Shown: positions 1 to 4,632 of the stretch, in pieces | How the letters are laid out: every line of letters begins with the position of its first letter | Position numbering within the stretch: position 1 is the first letter of the stretch | Translations under genes and position numbers: made by a program | The notes under the pieces: model-generated | Told to the model about the DNA's origin: nothing | The model's database searches: none | The model's input: only the letters and a program-made list of their open reading frames with translations | NCBI GenBank assembly: GCA_027083915.1 | Contig: JALWML010000144.1 | Coordinates: 981 to 6,689, forward strand | DNA: 5,709 nucleotides | Source of the DNA: Lysobacterales bacterium | Lineage (GTDB): Bacteria > Pseudomonadota > Gammaproteobacteria > Xanthomonadales > Marinicellaceae | Direction of reading: 5' to 3'

Positions 1-431
1 GTTAATAAAGTGTAAAGCGATTCAGGCGTAGTAACCAAAATATGCGGAGGTTTTTTACGAATTTTATTGCGTTCATTCTGTGTTGTATCGCCTGTCCAAG
101 TCGCTGCACGAATATTTTTGTCCGCAAACAAAGCATTTAATTGTTCTAAAGGTTTTTCTAAATTGATTTTGACATCATTGGACAAAGCTTTAAGCGGTGA
201 AATATACAAAACCGACAGTTGTTTATCATCGGGTTGTGTAAACAAAGTGTTCAAGGCATACAAAAAAGCTGCCAAAGTTTTACCCGAACCCGTGGGCGAA
301 GAAATCAACACATCTTGAAAGTGACTAACCGCCTGCCAAGCTTGAGTTTGCACCTCAGTGGGTTGCTTAAAGGTTTGGCTAAACCAATCAACTAATTTGG
401 GATGAAAAATTGTTTGCCATTGAGCTTGGAT
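1..431 (-). CDS. lhr: Lhr-type DEAD/DEAH-box ATP-dependent helicase, N-terminal part (gene continues beyond left edge)
   Basis: This is the first 143 or so residues of a superfamily 2 helicase of the Lhr family, large nucleic-acid helicases/translocases linked to DNA repair. Counting from the ATC codon at 431, I see a Q-motif-like segment (KQPTEVQTQAWQ, 22-33), Walker A SPTGSGKT (45-52), motif Ia PLKAL (79-83), TGDT (113-116) and TPESLY (135-140). The wording ISPLKALSNDV, TGDT and ILVTTPESLY is typical of Lhr proteins. The DExH box and all later domains lie outside the window. The start is odd: the frame opens after TAG (434-436) and has no ATG, GTG or TTG until GTG at 351-353, which would cut into the Q-motif region. 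ATC at 429-431 is 8 bases after the Shine-Dalgarno AAGAGGT (439-445), so I place the start there. An ATG at 418-420 is one frame off. Family call is firm; the start is uncertain. Confidence 0.88.
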   Translation of the reverse strand, partial: MQAQWQTIFHPKLVDWFSQTFKQPTEVQTQAWQAVSHFQDVLISSPTGSGKTLAAFLYALNTLFTQPDDKQLSVLYISPLKALSNDVKINLEKPLEQLNALFADKNIRAATWTGDTTQNERNKIRKKPPHILVTTPESLYTLL

Positions 432-438
432 TTTCTAT

Positions 439-445
439 ACCTCTT
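439..445 (-). promoter_or_regulatory. Ribosome binding site of the helicase gene
   Basis: The minus strand reads AAGAGGT, with 8 bases between its last G and the in-frame ATC at 431. The out-of-frame ATG at 420 lies 19 bases away, too far for this site. The site therefore argues that translation begins at or very near the ATC codon. Confidence 0.6.
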
Positions 446-480
446 TTATCTAATTACCCTATTTGTGAGTAAATCTCGTC

Positions 481-489
481 ATTATATCA
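481..489 (-). promoter_or_regulatory. Extended -10 promoter for the helicase gene
   Basis: The minus strand reads TGATATAAT, a perfect extended -10 (TGN followed by TATAAT). No good -35 hexamer is found at 16-18 bases, which is tolerated at extended -10 promoters. The predicted transcript start near 474 would give a leader of roughly 43 bases. It lies downstream of the comEA-like terminator and outside the palindromic repeat, so the helicase is probably transcribed on its own. Confidence 0.55.
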
Positions 490-549
490 AAGAAGAGGGA
501 TATCTTGTGGAGACTTTGTTTAATTTGACTCAATGCTTTTATTGAAGAA

Positions 550-640
550 GGAGCCCACTAGGGAATCCACTACGGTATCGGACTTCAAATAAAACCTCGA
601 TACTCCATGAGATTGCTGCGTCGTTCCTCCTCGCAATGAC
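550..640. repeat. Composite palindromic (REP-like) intergenic repeat
   Basis: Three palindromic blocks lie side by side. At 609-640 an imperfect palindrome begins GAGATTGC and ends GCAATGAC; its style (minus strand GTCATTGCGAGGAGGAACGA) resembles dispersed REP-type repeats seen in many bacterial genomes. At 574-604, GTATCG (575-580) is mirrored by CGATAC (598-603). At 550-568, CCC ACTA GGG (554-563) lies in an imperfect stem bounded by GGA and TCC. There is no open reading frame of note and no transposase. Repeat copy number cannot be seen from one window; the call rests on palindromic structure and resemblance. Confidence 0.55.
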
Positions 641-683
641 TTGGTTTTTTATTGTCTTTGTTTTACGCTTTTGCTCTGTACAC

Positions 684-715
684 AAAAAGCCCATAAGTTT
701 TCACTCATGGGCTTT
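684..715 (-). terminator. Intrinsic terminator of the comEA-like gene
   Basis: On the minus strand AAAGCCCATGAGT pairs with ACTTATGGGCTTT: 13 pairs including one G-U, closed by a GAAA (GNRA) tetraloop at 699-702. The 3' arm runs into a stretch of five T residues (684-688). It begins about 40 bases after the comEA-like stop codon, so it ends that transcript before the helicase gene. On the plus strand the same stem carries an A-C mismatch and lacks a T tract, so it works best leftward. Confidence 0.88.
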
Positions 716-754
716 GTCTTCCTTGTTTTATAAATCCTTTTCCTATGAAATCCC

Positions 755-1015
755 TTACTTCCCAGTCAACTCAATCGCATCACGGTTTTTCTCAACTGTT
801 TTTAGGCCAATTCCTTTAACTTCAGTTAACGACTCTATTGTTTTGAAGCGTCCATTTGCTTCGCGGTAGTCCACTATCGCTTGGGCTTTTTTAGTACCCA
901 CTCCATTTAATTCTACAGCAATTGCTCCTGCATCTGCTGTGTTTACATTCACTGCAAATAGTGATTGGCTGAATAATACAAGTCCTGTGATTGCTGTTAA
1001 TAATAATTTATTCAT
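755..1015 (-). CDS. comEA: Secreted ComEA-like helix-hairpin-helix DNA-binding protein
   Basis: An 86-residue protein with a signal peptide (Lys3, hydrophobic core about 4-20, likely cleavage after SLFA at 21), then the family's opening VNVNTADAGAIAVEL. Two helix-hairpin-helix motifs follow: LNGVGTKKAQAIVDYR (36-51, hairpin GVG 38-40) and VKGIGLKTVEKNRD (66-79, hairpin GIG 68-70). This is the usual size for the single-domain ComEA of Gammaproteobacteria, a periplasmic double-stranded-DNA-binding protein that pulls DNA inward during natural transformation. Whether this organism is competent cannot be seen here; no other competence gene is present. The start is supported by GGAGAA (1021-1026) 5-7 bases upstream. 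The gene has its own promoter and a strong terminator, so it looks monocistronic. Confidence 0.92.
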   Translation of the reverse strand: MNKLLLTAITGLVLFSQSLFAVNVNTADAGAIAVELNGVGTKKAQAIVDYREANGRFKTIESLTEVKGIGLKTVEKNRDAIELTGK

Positions 1016-1042
1016 TTTACTTCTCCGTTTAGTTTTAAAATT

Positions 1043-1058
1043 ATCGCGTCATTGCGAT
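1043..1058. repeat. Short inverted repeat in the comEA-like leader
   Basis: ATCGC (1043-1047) and GCGAT (1054-1058) flank GTCATT. It lies in the predicted untranslated leader, 16-30 bases upstream of the ribosome binding site. It could form a small hairpin or be a protein-binding site; function is unknown. It includes the 10-mer GTCATTGCGA also present, inverted, at the end of the palindromic repeat at 631-640. Confidence 0.35.
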
Positions 1059-1082
1059 GCTTATCTATTTAAGATGGTGCCC

Positions 1083-1110
1083 ATTGTAGAGGATTTTTTA
1101 AATTTGAAAA
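1083..1110 (-). promoter_or_regulatory. Promoter of the comEA-like gene
   Basis: On the minus strand, -35 TTTTCA (1105-1110) and -10 TACAAT (1083-1088) are separated by 16 bases. The predicted transcript start near 1076 gives a leader of about 60 bases, which contains the short palindrome at 1043-1058. Confidence 0.5.
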
Positions 1111-1177
1111 TCGGCAATATGCTTTATGATTTTAGGAAATTCTTTAAAGTTGATGGTTGATTTCCTACAATTACTAC

Positions 1178-2377
1178 TTATTTGTAGTCTTTTATGGCTT
1201 GATTGATTTTTTCTAAGCCGTCTTTTAACTTAGCTAATGGGCAGGCGAGATTTAAACGAATGCAGCCATCAGCATTACCGACAAACATATTGCCGCCTTC
1301 GAGTAATACCCCTGCATTCATGGCAAAAAATTCGGTAAGGTTTATTTCTTTGCCAAGATAAGCACTAATATCAACCCATGCCAAATAGGTCGATTGTGAG
1401 ATTTGAAATACGACTTTGGGTAAGTTCTGTTTAAGGTATTTGTCTAAATAATCAAAATTGTTATCCAAATAATCGGTTAACTCATCCAACCAGTTCCCAC
1501 CTTTTTCATAAGCGGCTTGTACACCCACTAAACTCAAAGGGTTAACAATGGGAAAATGCTCTTGTTGCCATTTATCGCGTAATTCGTCATGAGGTATTAT
1601 CAAATTGGCAAACATAAGATCAGCTAGGTTAAAGGTTTTACTGGCAGCCATACAAGTAACTATCTTATCCGATTCAGGAAATAAGGCTGCCAATGGTGTA
1701 AAGGTTTGTCCTTTGCGCAATAAATCACAGTGAATTTCATCGGCTATAATAGTAATGTTATTATCAAAACAAATAGTTGCCAAGCGAGTTAACTCTTCAA
1801 TGCTCCAGACTCGTCCTGTTGGGTTGTGTGGATTACATAAAATAAATACAGTGACTTTTGTATCTTGGGCTTTTTTCTCGAAATCTTCAAAATCTATGCG
1901 GTAATAACCGTTATCACTTTTTAGTGCACTGCACACCAGCTCTAAATTATTGCCATCGGCTGCGTGTTTGAAAAATCCATAAGATGGCGTATGAATCAAG
2001 ACTTTTTCATCTGGTTTACATAAGTATTTGAGCAAATCGAACAATGCAGGAACAATACCTGAAGAATTAACTAAGTGCTCTGGATTGAAGTCAAACTGAT
2101 AACGTGATTTGGTCCAATTCAAAAAAGCTTGGGTGTAGCTATCACCCGATAATTGCGTGTAACCCAATATTTGTTGGTCAAGGCGTTGTTTTATAGCATT
2201 GAGGATTTCTGGTGCAATGGCAAAATCCATGTCTGCTATCCACATCGAAACCAAATCTTCATCGGCACAGGCACACTTTATTTCTGGATTATCGCCAAAC
2301 AAGTATTCCCGAAAACCTTCAGCACTCATGGCGTTGGTGCCATGGCGGTTGATTATTTTGTCAAAGTTATACTTCAT
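1178..2377 (-). CDS. patB: PatB/MalY-family PLP-dependent C-S lyase (putative aminotransferase class I/II)
   Basis: A 399-residue cytosolic fold-type I PLP enzyme, the usual length for MalY/PatB proteins (about 390). These cleave the C-S bond of cystathionine or cysteine conjugates, giving thiol, pyruvate and ammonia; some members have other roles. Counted from ATG 2377: N-terminal MKYNFD, WIADMDF (46-52), GYT (72-74), HNPTG (184-188), ADEIH (212-216) with PLP-contacting Asp213, the Schiff-base lysine in SKTFNLAD (Lys247), and the carboxylate-binding Arg374 in CIRLNLACP. The family usually has NLAG after the lysine; here it is NLAD. I chose ATG 2377 because the family starts with this segment; an in-frame TTG at 2395 would add six unconserved residues. 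Neither start has a clear Shine-Dalgarno. The gene is divergent from the symporter. Exact substrate is unknown. Confidence 0.9.
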   Translation of the reverse strand: MKYNFDKIINRHGTNAMSAEGFREYLFGDNPEIKCACADEDLVSMWIADMDFAIAPEILNAIKQRLDQQILGYTQLSGDSYTQAFLNWTKSRYQFDFNPEHLVNSSGIVPALFDLLKYLCKPDEKVLIHTPSYGFFKHAADGNNLELVCSALKSDNGYYRIDFEDFEKKAQDTKVTVFILCNPHNPTGRVWSIEELTRLATICFDNNITIIADEIHCDLLRKGQTFTPLAALFPESDKIVTCMAASKTFNLADLMFANLIIPHDELRDKWQQEHFPIVNPLSLVGVQAAYEKGGNWLDELTDYLDNNFDYLDKYLKQNLPKVVFQISQSTYLAWVDISAYLGKEINLTEFFAMNAGVLLEGGNMFVGNADGCIRLNLACPLAKLKDGLEKINQAIKDYK

Positions 2378-2450
2378 ATGAGTGATTTTACACAAACAAG
2401 CTATGAAAGTATTCGTTATTCAAAAATCTTATGCGATTAATAAAATTCAT

Positions 2451-2479
2451 TTGTAGTTAAGCCACAAGGCTTTTATACT
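2451..2479 (+). promoter_or_regulatory. Promoter of the symporter gene, with a palindrome in the spacer
   Basis: TTGTAG (2451-2456) and TATACT (2474-2479) are 17 bases apart; the -10 matches consensus at five of six positions, the -35 at three. Within the spacer AAGCC (2459-2463) mirrors GGCTT (2468-2472) around ACAA, a possible operator. The predicted transcript start is near 2486. I find no equally good promoter for patB on the opposite strand. Confidence 0.5.
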
Positions 2480-2510
2480 CAACCATCAAATAAAAAAAGA
2501 GTAGGTAACA

Positions 2511-3776
2511 ATGACTTTAACGAAAAAAATAATTATCTTTATGGTATTTGGCGCAATCGTCGGGATTGGAATCAATTTTTTTGGTCTCAATGAAACACCT
2601 TTTGTAGAAACATATGTAACAGGTGGACTATTTAAAGTTGTTGGTAAATTGTTCCTTAATGCTTTGCGAATGATGGTTGTGCCTTTGGTTTTTGTATCAT
2701 TATTTTGTGGGGCTGCTGCCTTGAGAGAACCCTCTCAGTTGGGCAAGCTTGGTGGTAAGACTTTATTGTTTTACCTTTTTACTACCGCCATTGCCTTAAC
2801 CATTGCCATAAGTATGGCTTATTTAATTAACCCTGGTTTGGGGTTTGATATTCCGAATGATTACCCTAAATATGTAGCAAAAGAAGCACCTTCTTTTGTT
2901 GATGTACTTATTAATATGGTTCCAACCAATCCTATCAAAGCGATGGCTGAAGGCAATATGCTGCAAATTATCGTTTTCTCAATATTGCTGGGATTAGCCG
3001 CAACGATGGCTGGCAAACCTGGTGATAAAATTATTAAATTTATGCAAAACATCAATGATGTCGTAATGAAGCTAGTTCATATTATTATGGAGTTTGCCCC
3101 TTATGCTGTTTTTGCATTAATCGCGATTGTCTTTGCTGACCTTGGTGCAAAAGCCATTGGTGATTTAGCCAAGTACTTCTTTACAGTTATGCTGGTATTG
3201 ATGATTCATGCCCTTATTGTTTATCCGACCTTATTAAGCATATTTGGAAAAATCAACCCAATTACCTTTTTGAAAAAAATTCAAGCCGCTGTTGTCTTTG
3301 CCTTTGGTTCGGCTAGTTCCAATGCCACCATTCCCGTTACCTTAAGAACAGTAACTAAAAGAATGGGCGTAGATAAATCAGTTGCTTCTTTTACCATTCC
3401 ATTTGGTGCAACTATCAACATGGATGGTACCGCTATCATGCAAGGGGTTGCCACGGTATTTATCGCACAAGCTTTTGGTTTTGACTTAACCTTAGCGCAG
3501 CTTGGAACAGTTGTTTTGATGGCAACTATGGCATCTATTGGTACTGCGGGCGTTCCAGGAGTTGGGCTTTTGATGTTAGCTGGTGTACTTGAACAAGTTG
3601 GATTGCCAGTTGAGGCCATTGGTATTATTCTTGGGATTGATAGATTATTGGATATGACTCGAACAGCCGTTAATATCACCGGTGATGCCGCTGTAACATG
3701 CATCGTTGCTAAATCAGCAGGAAAGCTTAATGAAGAAATCTTTAATGATCCTGATGCTGGTGTTATTGAAGAATAA
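2511..3776 (+). CDS. Dicarboxylate/amino acid:cation symporter (DAACS family, GltP-like)
   Basis: A 421-residue inner-membrane transporter of the glutamate/aspartate:cation symporter family, full length for bacterial members. Hydrophobic segments span most of the protein. The transport core is complete: the HP1 serine-rich tip SASSNAT (267-273), TM7 signature NMDGT (303-307), HP2 tip GTAGVPG (344-350), and TM8 with Asp377, Asp381, Arg384, Asn388 and Asp392 in DRLLDMTRTAVNITGD. By comparison with the archaeal homologue GltPh, the TM8 arginine (384) contacts the substrate side-chain carboxylate, which favours aspartate/glutamate or a dicarboxylate over neutral amino acids; the coupling ion is not settled by sequence. 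The start follows a weak purine-rich ribosome site (GAGTAGG, 2499-2505). It is divergent from patB with 133 bases between start codons. No classical terminator follows before the toxin-antitoxin promoter. Confidence 0.93.
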   Translation: MTLTKKIIIFMVFGAIVGIGINFFGLNETPFVETYVTGGLFKVVGKLFLNALRMMVVPLVFVSLFCGAAALREPSQLGKLGGKTLLFYLFTTAIALTIAISMAYLINPGLGFDIPNDYPKYVAKEAPSFVDVLINMVPTNPIKAMAEGNMLQIIVFSILLGLAATMAGKPGDKIIKFMQNINDVVMKLVHIIMEFAPYAVFALIAIVFADLGAKAIGDLAKYFFTVMLVLMIHALIVYPTLLSIFGKINPITFLKKIQAAVVFAFGSASSNATIPVTLRTVTKRMGVDKSVASFTIPFGATINMDGTAIMQGVATVFIAQAFGFDLTLAQLGTVVLMATMASIGTAGVPGVGLLMLAGVLEQVGLPVEAIGIILGIDRLLDMTRTAVNITGDAAVTCIVAKSAGKLNEEIFNDPDAGVIEE

Positions 3777-3799
3777 ATAGACTGTAAAAAAGGCAAAAT

Positions 3800-3828
3800 T
3801 TGACATTTAATAACTTATGTATCAAAAT
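3800..3828 (+). promoter_or_regulatory. Promoter of the toxin-antitoxin operon
   Basis: A perfect consensus -35 TTGACA (3800-3805) is followed by exactly 17 bases and then CAAAAT (3823-3828), a four-of-six -10. The spacer is the left arm of the inverted repeat at 3806-3845 and the -10 is its loop. The transcript should start near 3835, inside the right arm, giving a leader of about 10 bases to the first ATG or 22 to the second. Confidence 0.6.
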
Positions 3829-3845
3829 ATACGTAAGTTATTAAA
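3806..3845. promoter_or_regulatory. Large inverted repeat over the toxin-antitoxin promoter, likely autoregulatory operator
   Basis: TTTAATAACTTATGTAT (3806-3822) and ATACGTAAGTTATTAAA (3829-3845) are 17-base arms differing at one position (T3818 opposite G3833, a wobble pair in RNA), around a 6-base loop CAAAAT. The right arm ends on the A of the antitoxin ATG. RHH antitoxins commonly bind palindromes over their own promoters, so an operator is the likely role (inference). The stem is nearly all A-T and has no following T tract, so it is a poor intrinsic terminator. Confidence 0.7.
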
Positions 3846-4087
3846 TGAGTAAACACATGTCAGTTGTTAAAAGAACCTTTTCACTGCCTGATGATGTCAG
3901 TGAATTATTGGATAAAACCATTCCCAACCAAGAGCGGTCTAAATTTATTGCGCTTCTTATATCTGATGCGCTGAAAAAGAAAAAGATAAAAGCATTGGTT
4001 GATGCTATTGATGATACCAATACACACAAAAAAGACACCGCAATTGTTGATGTTATCAGAAATATTAGGTTAACAAGTGCCCATTAA
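3845..4087 (+). CDS. vapB: Ribbon-helix-helix antitoxin (VapB-type) of a type II toxin-antitoxin pair
   Basis: An 80-residue protein with a ribbon-helix-helix DNA-binding domain at its N-terminus: beta-strand VVKRTFSL (7-14), helix 1 about 15-24 after PDDV, and helix 2 about 29-46 (ERSKFIALLISDAL) ending in a run of lysines. The remaining 34 residues are polar and charged, as expected of a tail that wraps and inhibits the toxin. By family knowledge it dimerises, represses its own operon and neutralises the PIN toxin. It overlaps the toxin gene by 11 bases. The start is ambiguous: ATG 3845 lies at the end of the operator arm with no Shine-Dalgarno, while ATG 3857 (Met5) has only a weak GAG seven bases upstream and would leave the strand intact. 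Sequence identity to any named VapB was not recognised; the label rests on fold and partner. Confidence 0.8.
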   Translation: MSKHMSVVKRTFSLPDDVSELLDKTIPNQERSKFIALLISDALKKKKIKALVDAIDDTNTHKKDTAIVDVIRNIRLTSAH

Positions 4088-4526
4088 GCTTATACCTGAT
4101 TCCAACGTATTTATGAAGTTGTTATTTGAAGAGTTTGACTCCCATGAAGCAAAAATATTCTTCAAAACCTGTGCACTATCCCAAACCCTATTGCTCGTAC
4201 CAGAACTATTCAAATATGAAATTGCTGAAGTTACACGCTATTTCAATACACCATTATCTAAAACGCTTGATTTGTTTGATGCTCATGAGCAATCCATTTT
4301 AACCGTCATTTCACCAACTAAAGCCATGTGGTTACTAGCTGAAGAAATTACTCAACAAGGGCACCAAAAAAGCGGTTACCCAAGTATTTATGACAGTATC
4401 TACCATGCAATTGCTATAAAAGAAAAAGCGACCTTTATCACTGCAGATAAAAGACATTACCAAAAATCAAAATCCTTTGGTCACATCCAATTACTTGAGA
4501 ACTGGGAAAAGGTTTTTATTGATTAA
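4077..4526 (+). CDS. vapC: PIN-domain ribonuclease toxin, VapC-type
   Basis: A 149-residue PIN-domain protein. The acidic metal-binding residues expected of an active VapC are all visible: Asp8 in PDSNVF, Glu48 in LFKYEIAEV, Asp106 in IYDSIYHAIA and Asp124 in ITADKRHY. VapC toxins are Mg/Mn-dependent endoribonucleases that cut tRNAs or the 23S sarcin-ricin loop; which target this one uses cannot be read from sequence. The start is GTG at 4077, backed by AGG (4067-4069) seven bases upstream; reading begins inside the end of the antitoxin gene, in another frame, which suggests translational coupling that keeps toxin synthesis tied to antitoxin synthesis. No truncation or missing catalytic residue is seen, so it is probably functional. 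Confidence 0.88.
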   Translation: MPIKLIPDSNVFMKLLFEEFDSHEAKIFFKTCALSQTLLLVPELFKYEIAEVTRYFNTPLSKTLDLFDAHEQSILTVISPTKAMWLLAEEITQQGHQKSGYPSIYDSIYHAIAIKEKATFITADKRHYQKSKSFGHIQLLENWEKVFID

Positions 4527-4539
4527 GAGCATAATCAAT
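4518..4539. repeat. 8-bp inverted repeat at the end of vapC, next to the pyrG -35
   Basis: ATTGATTA (4518-4525) and TAATCAAT (4532-4539) are perfect 8-base arms around AGAGCA; the vapC stop codon (4524-4526) begins in the left arm. No T run follows, so it is not a classical terminator. Its last base is the first of the predicted pyrG -35, so it could also be a binding site. Function unknown. Confidence 0.4.
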
Positions 4540-4567
4540 TAACTTATAACTGTTTTAGGTTTATAAT
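4539..4567 (+). promoter_or_regulatory. Promoter of pyrG
   Basis: TTAACT (4539-4544, four of six matches) and a perfect TATAAT (4562-4567) are 17 bases apart. The transcript should start near 4574, giving a leader of roughly 59 bases without an obvious attenuator. This makes pyrG independent of the toxin-antitoxin operon. Confidence 0.65.
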
Positions 4568-4632
4568 GTCCATCCTTTCAAGGTGAGTGCATTTTCATTG
4601 CTTGCCTACATAAATCAAATGGTTAAATTATT

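Noticed and set aside
67..318. 83-codon plus-strand open frame
   Set aside because: It is antisense to the Lhr-type helicase motifs, which are unmistakable on the minus strand.
636..869. 77-codon plus-strand open frame
   Set aside because: It runs through the palindromic repeat and the intrinsic terminator and is antisense to the comEA-like gene.
1135..1187. Inverted repeats GGAAAT/ATTTCC (1135-1165) and CTACAA/TTGTAG (1165-1187) as a patB terminator
   Set aside because: Six-base A-T-rich stems with large loops and no T tract on the minus strand; not convincing as an intrinsic terminator.
2378..2395. Upstream TTG start for patB adding MCKITH
   Set aside because: There is no Shine-Dalgarno, the extra residues are not family-like, and ATG 2377 matches the usual N-terminus.
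2153..2440. Plus-strand open frames of 95 and 60 codons near the 5' end of patB
   Set aside because: They lie opposite conserved PatB/MalY motifs and have no recognisable product.
3281..3796. 171-codon open frame on the minus strand
   Set aside because: It is antisense to the well-supported symporter gene; its composition (rich in Ala, Thr, Pro, Val) is that of a shadow frame and it has no recognisable domain.
3806..3845. Large inverted repeat as the symporter's terminator
   Set aside because: The stem is almost all A-T, no T run follows, and it coincides with a consensus promoter, so an operator fits better.
4574..4632. Attenuator or riboswitch in the pyrG leader
   Set aside because: Only a tiny CCTT-TC-AAGG fold is visible; there is no terminator hairpin or initial G-run slippage sequence.
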